From CAVZTX01 sp963778375 (GTDB taxonomy: Bacteria > Chloroflexota > Ktedonobacteria > Ktedonobacterales > Ktedonobacteraceae): DNA of 64,000 nt. The position numbers and the translations under genes are program-made. The notes below the pieces were generated by a model. It did not search any database. It was not told the origin of the DNA and was given only the letters and a program-made list of their open reading frames with translations. The stretch spans positions 1-64,000 of the forward strand of contig CAVZTX010000004.1 in assembly GCA_963778375.1 (NCBI GenBank), in the 5' to 3' direction. This document shows positions 16,303-25,136 of the stretch, one piece after another. Position 1 is the stretch's first letter. Each line of letters opens with the position of its first letter.

Positions 16303-16422
16303 GATACTGGTGGCGAATTACTCCTGACCACCAAAAGAAGCGATGCCCCCTCCGTAGGGGCCACATTTATGGCGCCCCTGGAGCGGGGTGGGGCAACCCT
16401 GCCCGAATTCGCCACCAGTATC
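16303..16422. mobile_element. 120-bp MITE with 17-bp terminal inverted repeats
   Basis: The ends GATACTGGTGGCGAATT (16303-16319) and AATTCGCCACCAGTATC (16406-16422) are perfect inverted repeats. They are bracketed by the 6-bp direct repeat CTTCAA (16297-16302 and 16423-16428), which fits a target-site duplication. The interior is GC-rich and non-coding. The insertion point touches the ribosome-binding site of the ChbG-family gene. Confidence 0.85.
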
Positions 16423-16428
16423 CTTCAA

Positions 16429-16665
16429 GAGAGATTGCGCTGGGGCTTCCCGAACGGGAGAGGAATGAAGAGGTGATGGAACACATGCTTCTCACTCAGC
16501 ACATCATTTTTCCACCCATCAGTCGATGTATCACCTTTCTCTGGAAATCTCACCTCCTGTATTCTATCACGGAACGCAATTTAGTATCAGACAGTAGTAG
16601 GTGCCAACCTCAATTTACGAGATTACAGGCTACGCCTCGACAAGCACCAGCGCGAAACAATTCGT
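16429..16665. other. gene-free stretch
   Basis: No gene is called. From about 16590 the frame leading into the next ORF reads ANLNLRDYRLRLDKHQRETIR without a start codon, so that protein may once have begun further upstream. Confidence 0.4.
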
Positions 16666-17037
16666 ATGCTCAGTTCAATAACCGACTTACTGGTGCATAT
16701 CACCTCACCTTCAGATGCTCAGTTTCGTGACGCACGTGGGCGCGACATCGCCTATAACCTGCGCCAGAAACTGGATACGCTGTTCGGTTCCGATCTAGCA
16801 CCTCGTCTTGCATATCACAAATTACTAGAAGTGCGCGGAGACACCGACTCAGCTCGTTACCTACAATTACACCCCGGGTTATCACCTGAAGAACTTGAAG
16901 CAGTAATGAAAAATAAAGAGCTAGGAGATTACAAGACCCGGTTAACACTTTCACGGCAAAAGATCGACGATTTTGCCCGGATATTCATCAATGATTGCTT
17001 TGCAGCTTATTGTGATGGTGATCGAGCGAAAGCGTAA
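16666..17037 (+). CDS. unrecognised protein upstream of cas6
   Basis: 123 codons starting MLSSITDLLVHITSPSDAQF. The product is helical and charged (YNLRQKLDTLFG, LSPEELEAVMKNKELGDYK, SRQKIDDFARIFINDCF). The same frame stays open and protein-like for about 24 codons upstream, up to a TAG, but lacks a start there, so the present ATG may not be original. It overlaps the next unrecognised ORF and stands two genes before cas6, so it may be a residue of a CRISPR-associated operon. I do not recognise a family. Confidence 0.5.
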   Translation: MLSSITDLLVHITSPSDAQFRDARGRDIAYNLRQKLDTLFGSDLAPRLAYHKLLEVRGDTDSARYLQLHPGLSPEELEAVMKNKELGDYKTRLTLSRQKIDDFARIFINDCFAAYCDGDRAKA

Positions 17038-17260
17038 TGGAACCTTTATCGCAGCCTGTGCGCTCAATCCCCTCGATGTGCCTGCTGGAACACTTGAGGT
17101 ATTTGACATTGTGTCCGTGCCACCTTCTAGTCTGGTTACAAATGCGAGATTGAGTGGAGACTATTATGAAGTTGGAGGACCTGCCAGAGGCTTACCTGTA
17201 AACATGCGCTTTACAATCCCAGAATTTCAGCAGAAGGTGAGGTCAGTCAATCGTAAATAA
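17015..17260 (+). CDS. unrecognised small protein directly before cas6
   Basis: 81 codons from the ATG at 17015 (MVIERKRNGTFIAACALNPLDVPAG). An earlier ATG at 16991 is possible. It overlaps the preceding ORF by 23 bases and ends one base before the cas6 start, which is an operon-like packing. The product looks like a compact beta-rich domain with TLEVFDIVSVPPSSLVTNARLSG. No family is recognised. Confidence 0.5.
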   Translation: MVIERKRNGTFIAACALNPLDVPAGTLEVFDIVSVPPSSLVTNARLSGDYYEVGGPARGLPVNMRFTIPEFQQKVRSVNRK

Positions 17261-17261
17261 T

Positions 17262-18090
17262 ATGACCAATCTCCTCTACTCCACCATCCTTGAACTCACC
17301 GCGACGAGTACAACAAGCATACCTGCATCGATGGGGCACCAGGCGCATGCCTTGTTTCTCGATCTGGTGCGGCAAGTTGACCCTGCCCTCTCGTCACGAC
17401 TGCATGATGAGCAGGAGTACCGACCTTTTACCGTATCGATGTTGAGTGGGGCGAATATTCGCGGTGATACTGCTTTTGTTCAGGCAGGGCAGGTGTATCG
17501 CTTGCGGGTGACGTTGCTGGATGGGGGATCACTCTGGCAGTGTTTGAGCGCTCACTTTCTTGAAGCAGGTCCGATGATATTGTATCTTGGCAAAGCCGCC
17601 TTTCAGCTTGCCCGCGTTCTCTCAACTCCTGGTGCCGATGTTACAGGTTGGGCTAGGGCATACCGACTGGCAGACGCTAGCAGCATGTACGCCGCGTCAT
17701 TCTATAATGATGCGCTTTGCCAGCCCCTGTGCATTTAGTATGGGAGATAGACGCTTTGCGCTTTTCCCAGAACCTACACTTGTGTGGGACAGCCTGATGC
17801 GCACCTGGAACCGCTACTCCCCTGAAGTCTTACGCATCGACAAGTCCGCCATGCGAGATTTTGTTAAGCAGCATGTGACTATAAGCAATTATAATCTCCG
17901 TACCACGTGTCTATACTTTCCTCGCTATTCTCAAACAGGCTTTACCGGTACTTGCAACTATGCTGTGGAGATGGATAGGGAATATGCTGCTCAGTTGATG
18001 GTGCTGGCAGAGTTTGCGCGTTACGCAGGTATTGGCTATAAGACAACAATGGGAATGGGGCAGGCACGTATCGAGGAGAATGATAGGTAA
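17262..18090 (+). pseudogene. cas6: cas6 crRNA endoribonuclease, split by a frameshift
   Basis: The N-terminal part (from MTNLLYSTILELTATSTTSI, frame of 17262) carries the first ferredoxin-like domain up to STPGADVTGWA. The protein then continues in another frame as HTDWQTLAACTPRHSIMMRF, SPCAFSMGDRRFALFPEPTLVW and, at the end, FARYAGIGYKTTMGMGQARI, the glycine-rich RNA-binding loop of Cas6. The switch falls at about 17650-17665 and needs a one-base indel. Joined, the two parts give a normal-sized Cas6 (about 275 residues). Cas6 cuts the repeat transcript to leave the ATTGAAAC handle. Either the gene is dead, or there is a sequence error or programmed shift; no slippery run is obvious. Confidence 0.8.
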
Positions 18091-18185
18091 GTTACAGATG
18101 AAGTATAATGGTACTATGCACATCTCTTCCATCTCTAACAACCTCATAATCATCACCCAGAAATTTCCTATCCGTTTCACGCGCT

Positions 18186-18330
18186 GGAAAGCTCTCTCCT
18201 GTTTAGCTCAGCAATTCCAAATTTATTGCGCACTTTGAAAGGTATCGGAAAGCTACTATCCGCTTAGCTCAGCAGTTCAAAATTTATTGCGCACTTTGAA
18301 AGCTATTGGAAAGCTATTCTTTTCCCAGGC
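18186..18330. repeat. two-and-a-bit tandem copies of a 61-bp unit
   Basis: Units at 18186-18246 and 18247-18307 share GGAAAGCT, TTAGCTCAGCA and AAATTTATTGCGCACTTTG in the same order; a third unit begins at 18308 and decays. They sit between cas6 and the hydrolase gene. The 61-bp period is shorter than a repeat-plus-spacer unit of the array, and the units are alike throughout, so this is a tandem duplication and not a CRISPR. Confidence 0.75.
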
Positions 18331-18463
18331 CTCTCAGGCACTAGAACTTCTATGAACACCCCTTCCCCTGCAGGCTAAAATAGGAAAGAGAAAGAACTTG
18401 CGACTCACCTCACGTCCGTTGTCTATTCATTTTGTAGTGAGTCCATTGAGGAGGGAGCGTAGC

Positions 18464-19174
18464 ATGAACAACCCCATCGTCTTCATCCATGGAACGGGCG
18501 ATAGCGCCCGTATCTGGCGTCCGCAACTTGACTATTTCGGCCATTCTCGCGCACTAGCAATTGATTTACCCGGTCATGGAGAGCGAGCAGATAATTTACC
18601 AGAGACCGCAAGAGTGCAGGACTATGCGAGATCAGTGTATGAGATTATTGTGAGTGAATTAGGACTGGATCATCCTATCATTGCCGGGCATTCGTTGGGT
18701 GGGGCGATTGCGTTGGCAATGGGGTTGGAGTATGGGGAGGAGTTGGGAGGGTTGATTTTGATTGGGACGGGGGCGCGGTTGCGGGTGCTGCCGGAATTGT
18801 TGGAAACGGCGCGAACGATACCACAGAAGGCGGAGTTGCAGTTGAAGACGATGGCGTTGTCTTCGGGTACGCCTGTGAGTATGAGTAGTGAGTTGATGGA
18901 TGAGCAAGTGAGGGCGGGGACGAATGTATTGTACCGGGACCTGGCGGCGTGCAATGGTTTTGATTGTATTGGGAGGTTAGGTGAGATTCGGCTGCCGACG
19001 TTGATTATTTGTGGGGCCGAGGACCGGTTGACGCCGGTGAAGTATAGCGAGTATTTGCATGCGCATATTGTGGGTTCAATATTGCGCGTTATTCCAGGAG
19101 CGGGACATTATGTTTTACGTGAACAGCCGGAGGAGGTTAATGAGGCGATTGAAGAGTGGATGCAACAATTGTAA
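18464..19174 (+). CDS. alpha/beta hydrolase
   Basis: A 236-residue alpha/beta hydrolase. VFIHGTGDSARIWRPQ supplies the oxyanion HG motif, IIAGHSLGGAIALAMG the nucleophile elbow GHSLG, IICGAEDRLTPVKY the acid and IPGAGHYVLREQPEEV the catalytic histidine. It is cytoplasmic with no signal peptide. Family members hydrolyse esters, lactones or C-C bonds; nothing in the context indicates the substrate. The start is the ATG at 18464, preceded by GAGGAGGGAG; the upstream in-frame ATG at 18398 is rejected. The codon use in the middle of the gene (many TTG and GGG codons) resembles the following genes. Confidence 0.92.
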   Translation: MNNPIVFIHGTGDSARIWRPQLDYFGHSRALAIDLPGHGERADNLPETARVQDYARSVYEIIVSELGLDHPIIAGHSLGGAIALAMGLEYGEELGGLILIGTGARLRVLPELLETARTIPQKAELQLKTMALSSGTPVSMSSELMDEQVRAGTNVLYRDLAACNGFDCIGRLGEIRLPTLIICGAEDRLTPVKYSEYLHAHIVGSILRVIPGAGHYVLREQPEEVNEAIEEWMQQL

Positions 19175-19304
19175 ACCTCTCAACGGTCGGCGGCTGTTCG
19201 TGTTACAATACTGCCATAGATTTTCTCAGATAGACACAGATTTGGGCACAAAGGCTGCATTTTTTGGAAGAGGTTAGCCTGAAAAATATTTAGGGAGCAT
19301 TGCT

Positions 19305-20066
19305 ATGTCAGGTCATTCAAAATGGGCACAGATTCGCCGTTCGAAAGGCGTCAACGATGCTCGCAGAGGACAGTTGTTTACTCGATTGGGGCGTGAAATT
19401 GTGGTGGCGGTACGCGAAGGCGGAGGTGGCGATCCGAATGCTAATTTCCGTTTGCGTATGGCGGTACAACACGCTCGCGATGCGAATATGCCGATGGATA
19501 ATATTGATCGTACGATTAAACGTGCGATGGGGGGTTCGGAGGGGGCTTCGCTCGAGGAGATCACTTACGAGGGATATGGACCGGCGGGTACGGCGGTTCT
19601 GGTGCAGACGCTTACAGAAAATCGCAATCGGACGGTTGCTGAGATTCGCAATGCGTTCAGCCGCAATGCTGGAAATATGGGTGAAAATGGATGTGTGGAC
19701 TGGTTGTTCGAGGCGAAAGGTATTCTTGAAGTAGAACTGCAAGGGCACGATCCAGACGAGTTGAGCCTGGAGGCTCTTGATCTGGGGGCGGATGATGTTG
19801 ATCCTGTGGGGCCGGATGATACGACGCTGACGATTTATACTGATCCAACAGACCTTGAGAGGATTCGCCAGGCGTTGGAGGCAAAAAAGTATAGTGTGGT
19901 GAGGGCGGAGAGTTCGCTGCTGCCGAAAACGAAGATCGAGGTGGACGATGAAAAGGTGGCTCACCAGGTTATGCGGCTGGTTGAGAAGTTGGAAGATCTG
20001 GATGATGTGCAGAATGTGTACACGAATGCCGACTTCCCTGAGGAATTTGCTGCTTCTTACGAGTGA
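19305..20066 (+). CDS. yebC: YebC/PmpR family regulator (TACO1 homologue)
   Basis: The 253-residue protein begins with the highly conserved MSGHSKWAQIRRSKGVNDARRG and contains NANFRLRMAVQHARDANMP, ITYEGYGPAGTAVLVQTLTENRNRTVAEIRNAFS and GCVDWLFEAKG, all hallmarks of YebC. The protein is a small cytoplasmic nucleic-acid-associated factor; recent work ties family members to relief of ribosome stalling, older work to DNA-binding regulation. It is followed 48 bases later by ruvC and then ruvA, the common yebC-ruvCA order in bacteria. A GGGAGC ribosome-binding site lies 7 bases upstream. Confidence 0.97.
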   Translation: MSGHSKWAQIRRSKGVNDARRGQLFTRLGREIVVAVREGGGGDPNANFRLRMAVQHARDANMPMDNIDRTIKRAMGGSEGASLEEITYEGYGPAGTAVLVQTLTENRNRTVAEIRNAFSRNAGNMGENGCVDWLFEAKGILEVELQGHDPDELSLEALDLGADDVDPVGPDDTTLTIYTDPTDLERIRQALEAKKYSVVRAESSLLPKTKIEVDDEKVAHQVMRLVEKLEDLDDVQNVYTNADFPEEFAASYE

Positions 20067-20114
20067 GAGTCAGGTGCATATGAGAAGTGGAGGGTATTTG
20101 GGAGCTGAGGAATA

Positions 20115-20669
20115 ATGATGGGAACAATGAATACTGTACATGGTTCTTCAGCTCCAAATTCTGGTCCTCGGATTGCGCTTGGTATTGATCCGGGCACGGC
20201 TATTCTCGGCTACGCGGTAGTGGCGGCTCGGGGTAGTGAACTGAGCATGATTGCTTGCGATGTGATCACTACTCCGGCCGGTATGCCTTTGGCACAGCGA
20301 TTACAGATTCTTTATGAAGGTTTGAGCAAGATTGTGAGTACCTATCATCCACATGAAGCAGCGATGGAGGAGCTTTTTTTTGCGAAGAATGCGCGTACGG
20401 CTTTGACGGTGGGTCATGGACGAGGGGTGGCGATGCTAGCGCTGGCAAATGGTGGGTTGTCTATTGCTGAATATACGCCTAAGCAGGTGAAGCAGGCCGT
20501 AACGGGTTATGGTGGGGCAGATAAGCAGCAGGTGGGGGAGATGGTGCGTATTCTTTTGCGTCTTTCGGCTATTCCTCGTCCGGATGATGCCGCGGATGCT
20601 GCGGCTGTGGCGATTTGCCATTTGCATACGGCATCTTATTCTCAAGAGATTTCTCTGTCGCCCAGGTGA
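20115..20669 (+). CDS. ruvC: Holliday junction resolvase RuvC
   Basis: RuvC (184 residues) resolves four-way DNA junctions in concert with RuvAB. RIALGIDPGTAILGYAVV holds the first catalytic Asp, AAMEELFFAKNARTALTVG the Glu region, EYTPKQVKQAVTGYGGADKQQVG the central motif, and IPRPDDAADAAAVAICHLH the last acidic pair. There is a 14-residue N-terminal extension before the domain, so initiation at a later codon cannot be excluded. It follows yebC and precedes ruvA; ruvB is not in this window. Confidence 0.96.
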   Translation: MMGTMNTVHGSSAPNSGPRIALGIDPGTAILGYAVVAARGSELSMIACDVITTPAGMPLAQRLQILYEGLSKIVSTYHPHEAAMEELFFAKNARTALTVGHGRGVAMLALANGGLSIAEYTPKQVKQAVTGYGGADKQQVGEMVRILLRLSAIPRPDDAADAAAVAICHLHTASYSQEISLSPR

Positions 20670-20931
20670 TGCTCTGTATGGCCTGCCGCGGCACATAAGA
20701 AAAAAAGAATTTTCGGGGGAGGCCACACGGTCTTACACAGGTAGGTTTTTTTTAAGAAACCTTCCCGTGCGAGGGCCACAGGGTCCCCCAGACCGCGTTC
20801 CTCCGATCCCCGGCAAGGGGCTTCGCCCCTGCACCCCCCATAAAAGCATTTTCTCCTACCCAAAAGGGTGTATTAGTTACTTAAGAGAATGAATTAGTGT
20901 TAATCTATGTACAGAAGGGGTTAGGCAAGGT
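20670..20931. terminator. intergenic hairpins between ruvC and ruvA
   Basis: Two palindromes lie here. One is CTTACACAGGTAGGTTT...AAACCTTCCCGTGCGAG (about 20733-20775), with a T-rich loop and relatives at about 3165 and 3236. The other is CAAGGGGC-TTC-GCCCCTG (about 20814-20831). They may act as a partial terminator separating ruvA from yebC-ruvC, or simply be repeat insertions. Confidence 0.5.
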
Positions 20932-21531
20932 ATGATTGCCAGCATTCATGGTGTTCTTGAGGCGAGCAGGGCGGGTCACGCGATTATTCGCGTTGGCGGC
21001 TTTAGTGTGCGCGTTTTCGTGCCTATTTCGACGCTGAGCCAATTGGGTGAGGTTGGTTCAGAGATTACGCTGTATACGCATTTTCAGGTGCGCGAGGATG
21101 GGATGGCGCTGTATGGTTTTTCGGGTGAGGAGGAGCGGGATGCGTTTGAGCAGTTGATTGCGGTGAGCGGTGTGGGTCCGAAGGTTGGGTTGGCGCTGCT
21201 TTCGGTGATGGATGCGCGAACGCTTTTTAAAGCGATTGCGGATGAGGATCAACAGCGATTGGCGCTGGCTCCAGGGGTGGGAAAGCGCCTCGCGGCTCGG
21301 CTAGTACTTGAGCTGAAGGGGAAGCTGCCTTCGCTGGCTGCACTGGGTGGGGCCGCGGGTGCGGGGTCTCCTTCCGGGAGGATACAAGCGGAGGTGATTG
21401 AGGCGTTGATGGGTTTGGGGTACTCGGCCGCGGAGGCGCAGGCAGCGTTGGCGAAGATTCCTCAGGATCAGGCAATGACGCTGGAGGAGCAGGTTACTTT
21501 TGCTTTGCGGTCTTTTGCGCGGGGATCATAG
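20932..21531 (+). CDS. ruvA: Holliday junction branch migration protein RuvA
   Basis: A 199-residue RuvA of normal size. It has the N-terminal OB domain (MIASIHGVLEASRAGHAIIRVGG...LYTHFQVREDGMALYGF), paired helix-hairpin-helix motifs (LIAVSGVGPKVGLALLSVM and LALAPGVGKRLAARLVLELKGKL), and a C-terminal UBA-like domain III (EVIEALMGLGYSAAEAQAALAKI) that contacts RuvB. It tetramerises on Holliday junctions. It is separated from ruvC by a repeat-rich 260-bp gap, and the next gene follows 18 bases after its stop. Confidence 0.97.
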   Translation: MIASIHGVLEASRAGHAIIRVGGFSVRVFVPISTLSQLGEVGSEITLYTHFQVREDGMALYGFSGEEERDAFEQLIAVSGVGPKVGLALLSVMDARTLFKAIADEDQQRLALAPGVGKRLAARLVLELKGKLPSLAALGGAAGAGSPSGRIQAEVIEALMGLGYSAAEAQAALAKIPQDQAMTLEEQVTFALRSFARGS

Positions 21532-21549
21532 CCATTTTTGGAGGCATTG

Positions 21550-23982
21550 ATGGCACAGGATGATTTATTGCCACCGGCGTGCGCGTTCGCGATTTCTGTG
21601 CTGGCAGAACGCGATGCGGATCCTGACTCTGTGCCTGAGGAGGCGGTGGAGGCGGCTCAACAGCATATGGCGAGTTGCGCACGGTGTTTGAGTGCGCCTT
21701 TGATTTCTCCAGGCGCGAGTACGTTGCAACGTAAGAAGAAAAAAGTGCGGCGTGCGGCTGGACTGGATACCCCCTTTGAGACTTCGATACGGACTTCCCA
21801 TGATGAACCTGCATTTCCTCTCCCTTCGCAATTTGAGCCTACGCCGTTGTTGGATATACGAACTGAATCTGCTGCCCTCGCTATAGCGCCTGACGATTTT
21901 CCCCAAACGACGCAAGGAACGAGGGTTACGGGCACGCAGCAAGAGTTGGGAACGAGGGCACCTGTGGGGATGCAGCAGGAGGAGACAAGGCCCCCCACCG
22001 TACACACCGCCCCTGCCCCTACAGGGACGGAGATGGATGATCGGTCGGTGACAGATGGGGTTGACCGGCCGTTGGATTGTTTGGAGTGCAGGCAGTTGTT
22101 GCGGGATTACGCGGAGGCGATGGAGGATGGGCAGAACGCGGAGGCGTTGTACCCTGAGGTGCAGGAGCACCTTTTCAGTTGTGAGGCTGGATGCCTGGTG
22201 TTGCTAGATCTTTTCCGTCAGGAGGCGAAGGCTAATCGTAAGAATCGACGGCGGCCGGTGCGTAATCCGTTCAGTGTGATGGTTTGGGAGGTTACGGGGT
22301 TCTTTCGTGGGGGGCTGGTGCCGATAGCTCCAAGGGCTTTGGCTTACGGGTCACTTATCCTGCTGCTGTTGGCCGCGGGGTTCGGTGTCTATCTGGGTGT
22401 GCGCTGGGATGATGCACGCTACTACCATCCTGCGCCTACATCTATTCCTACACCTGATGGTATTGGTTTAAGCGATGGCCTGAATATATATGACGCTTGC
22501 AATGCTAACAGTTACGCGAAAAAACGAGAAGCCGCGCTGACGATGCAGCAAGGTAACTTTTCCAAGGCAGATGGGCTGCTGGCATCTGCTACAAGTGCGG
22601 TGAGTACAGATACAACAGGGTGCAATGGGGCAGAGGCGGCTATCTATCGTGAAGATCTGCACGTGCGGCAGTCAGGGCGTCCCTTCGGTATGGTTGTTGT
22701 GAGCTTTGATAGTGGCCCGGGAAATGCTGACCCGCGAGGTGGGACAGACCGGCATATTCTGTATGCCGCGTATACACAGGAATTGGTAGGGGCGTTTATT
22801 GCCCAGCAATCGTACAACGCTGCACAGATGCAAACGGCGGGAGCACCTTTGCTTTATCTCGTGCTGGCGAATACGGCAGGGGTTGAGCAGGGCGCGCTGC
22901 AAGTTGCTAATTCGATTGCTACTCTCACGAATAACCCTGACCTTCAGCAGTTTGGACTGCTGGCTCGTGGTAATGCACCATTGCTCGCGGTGCTGGGCCT
23001 GGGGCCTAGTAGCCTGGTTCAGGTTGTGCTGCCGGTGCTTTGTCGAGCCGGTGTTCCGCTGATTGCTCCAACGGCGACGGGACTTTTCATTATTGATCTT
23101 CTATCACAGACATCTCTATATCGCCATTGCAAGCAGGGATTTGCGTTTGTGCGTTTCTCGCCGGATGATGCGCATCAGAGTCAATGGGGCGCTGACTATG
23201 CTTATACTTCACTCAATGCGCGAAATGCTGCTATCTTTTACGATCCGAGTAATCCGTCATCCGCTGGATCGGCACAATCCTTTATTGCCAGTTTCTCTAC
23301 GCATACCGGCACTCGGATCGTTGCTCAAGAGACAGCGGTTGCGAGCGGGCTGCTGGATGCAAATGGACGGCCACAGGCTTCACGAGCAGATTTGCTGGCG
23401 GCGTTTAATGATGCGCTGCATGCCCAACCAAGGCCTGATCTTATGTATGCGCCTTTGCTTACGAACGATGTGATAACGCTGGCGCAGGCTATTGCGCGTC
23501 TTCCTCAAAGACAACAACCTATTCTTGTAATCGGCGGGGAGTTTGTACAGCCTGCAGCGCTACAGGAGTTGGTGCAATGGGCACGCCAGCAACAATTGGC
23601 TCTACCACGTATTTTCGTGACGCTTTCTTCAGCGGTACGTCCACCAGGTGATGGTGATTGGCAGAAACAATTCTATGCCAGCTTCTGTACGTCATTCGCG
23701 ACTCCAGGAAGTTTTTGTAGCGGTGCGGCTGCTTTAGATCAGGGCGCGCTCCTGTTTGCGGATGGGGTGGAAGTGGTCGCGAAGGGTGTTGGCTCGATTA
23801 CGACAGCCAGCCAGTTTCCGACGACAGCTCAACTTGTGCAACGCATTAGCCAGGAGAAGTTGGCGGGAGTGAGTTGTCCCATTTCGCTGCATCTTTGGGA
23901 TAATGTGCTTGTGACAAGTACAAGGGTTTTGCCTGTGATTCTTGGTATTCAGCAGGATGGCAGTATTTCAATTGTAGGGTGA
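21550..23982 (+). CDS. zinc-finger/transmembrane/periplasmic-binding-like fusion protein
   Basis: An 810-residue protein with an unusual order of parts. Two zf-HC2-like motifs (HMASCARC near residue 40 and LDCLECRQLL...HLFSCEAGC near residues 175-220) lie in the cytoplasmic part, as in anti-sigma factors. A Pro/Thr-rich linker between them has repeat-like GTEMDDR context. One membrane helix (ALAYGSLILLLLAAGFGVYLGV, about residue 262-284) follows. The large outer domain resembles type-1 periplasmic binding proteins of the branched-chain amino-acid/urea class (AYTQELVGAFIAQQSYN, VPLIAPTATG, NARNAAIFYDPSNPSSAG, PILVIGGEF). It could sense an extracellular ligand and signal inward; function is inferred. 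The ATG at 21550 has GGAGG six bases before it. Confidence 0.75.
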   Translation: MAQDDLLPPACAFAISVLAERDADPDSVPEEAVEAAQQHMASCARCLSAPLISPGASTLQRKKKKVRRAAGLDTPFETSIRTSHDEPAFPLPSQFEPTPLLDIRTESAALAIAPDDFPQTTQGTRVTGTQQELGTRAPVGMQQEETRPPTVHTAPAPTGTEMDDRSVTDGVDRPLDCLECRQLLRDYAEAMEDGQNAEALYPEVQEHLFSCEAGCLVLLDLFRQEAKANRKNRRRPVRNPFSVMVWEVTGFFRGGLVPIAPRALAYGSLILLLLAAGFGVYLGVRWDDARYYHPAPTSIPTPDGIGLSDGLNIYDACNANSYAKKREAALTMQQGNFSKADGLLASATSAVSTDTTGCNGAEAAIYREDLHVRQSGRPFGMVVVSFDSGPGNADPRGGTDRHILYAAYTQELVGAFIAQQSYNAAQMQTAGAPLLYLVLANTAGVEQGALQVANSIATLTNNPDLQQFGLLARGNAPLLAVLGLGPSSLVQVVLPVLCRAGVPLIAPTATGLFIIDLLSQTSLYRHCKQGFAFVRFSPDDAHQSQWGADYAYTSLNARNAAIFYDPSNPSSAGSAQSFIASFSTHTGTRIVAQETAVASGLLDANGRPQASRADLLAAFNDALHAQPRPDLMYAPLLTNDVITLAQAIARLPQRQQPILVIGGEFVQPAALQELVQWARQQQLALPRIFVTLSSAVRPPGDGDWQKQFYASFCTSFATPGSFCSGAAALDQGALLFADGVEVVAKGVGSITTASQFPTTAQLVQRISQEKLAGVSCPISLHLWDNVLVTSTRVLPVILGIQQDGSISIVG

Positions 23983-24011
23983 AGTAGGCATAGCAACGGA
24001 CTATTCGCCTG

Positions 24012-24407
24012 ATGATACCTAATGTGGAGGAAGTGCCGGTGATTGCGGATGCTGATCGCATTGGACAAGTGCTCACCAATTATTTGACTAATGCGTTCAA
24101 ATACTCACCGGCAGACAGACCTGTTGAAGTTTGTTTAGAAATTGAGGGGCAAACGGCTCGAGTTTCGGTATGCGATGAGGGGCTGGGGCTTACCGCTCAA
24201 CAACAGGAACATATTTGGGAACGTTTCCATCAGGTAGAAGGGATTGAGGTGCAGAGCGCACCGGTGGGAGGGTTAGGATTAGGGTTGTATATTTGCCAGA
24301 CGTTTATTGAGCGACATAATGGGCAGGTTGGTGTTCAGAGTGTTCCCAAGGTGGGGTCGAGTTTCTGGTTTACGCTGCCGCTGGCGGTTGGTAATGAAGC
24401 AGGTTGA
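24012..24407 (+). pseudogene. sensor histidine kinase, ATPase domain only (truncated)
   Basis: 131 codons encode just the HATPase_c domain. The N box is RIGQVLTNYLTNAFKYSP, the G1 box CDEGLGL, the F box ERFHQVEG and the G2 box GGLGLGLYICQTF, with a terminal SSFWFTLPL. No sensor, HAMP or phosphoacceptor-histidine region is upstream, and the preceding 29 bases join directly to the previous gene. It is most likely the 3' remnant of a deleted kinase gene, though a stand-alone ATPase cannot be excluded. Confidence 0.75.
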
Positions 24408-24470
24408 CAACAAAGAAGAGCTATATCATGCTACGGGACAATAAATGCGTAGGGGAAGATAACGAAAGAT

Positions 24471-25136
24471 ATGGAATTACTGGTTGTTACGTTGGCGCAT
24501 ATGCTGCCTGGGAGGGATGCGGATGCGCAGGCCCGGATTCGTTTGATCTCGGATACGGTACGTAATGCGCCTGGGATGATTACGGCTCGCTTTTATCGCA
24601 GTCAGGAGCATAGGTCGTATTACTTTATGTTGACGACGTGGGAGGATGAGGGGGTATGGCAGAAGGCGCAGGAACGATATAATCCTCAACATCTGCTTTT
24701 GGCGTCGGCAGGCGAGCTACTTTCGGCATCTCCTGAGCAGTGGTGGATGCAATACCTTTGGGGCTATAGCCGTCCTGCTGCGTCGCCGGTGCTGGCAGCG
24801 GCGCATGTGGCGGCTATTCGCTCAGATCAGGTTGAACTCGCGCAACGGGGGTGGATTGAAGGGTTGCGACGGCAAGTGGTGCAGCCGATGCTGGCGTTTG
24901 GATTCCTGGCACGCGGCGCAAATGAGGATGTTCTGCTGCCTCAGATAGGGTTAACGCCAAATAATAACGTTACGGATGGCATACTTTCCCAACAGAGTAC
25001 GCTTTTCTTGAATTTGTTGAGTTGGCCGGGCGAGAGGGAGCGTAGGGCTTTCTATGCTGATCAGGCGTATCAAGCTGTGAGCCATTTTTTAAACAATATA
25101 GGGACGGTGCAGGTGCTTAGCCTTGAGCCATTATGA
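24471..25136 (+). CDS. antibiotic-biosynthesis-monooxygenase-like (ABM) domain protein
   Basis: A 221-residue protein starting MELLVVTLAHMLPGRDADAQ. The N-terminal 95 residues fit the dimeric alpha/beta barrel of the ABM family (DTVRNAPGMITARFYRSQEHRSYYFMLTTWEDEGVWQKAQERYN, with the typical conserved W-D/E pair). The C-terminal half may be a second, diverged barrel (LFLNLLSWPGERERRAFYADQAYQAV). Such proteins are haem- or quinone-related monooxygenases or structural barrels. No enzymatic residue is obvious. It sits alone after the truncated kinase. Confidence 0.65.
   Translation: MELLVVTLAHMLPGRDADAQARIRLISDTVRNAPGMITARFYRSQEHRSYYFMLTTWEDEGVWQKAQERYNPQHLLLASAGELLSASPEQWWMQYLWGYSRPAASPVLAAAHVAAIRSDQVELAQRGWIEGLRRQVVQPMLAFGFLARGANEDVLLPQIGLTPNNNVTDGILSQQSTLFLNLLSWPGERERRAFYADQAYQAVSHFLNNIGTVQVLSLEPL

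Noticed and set aside
18186..18330. A second, degenerate CRISPR array
   Set aside because: The 61-bp units are alike along their whole length; there are no distinct spacers.
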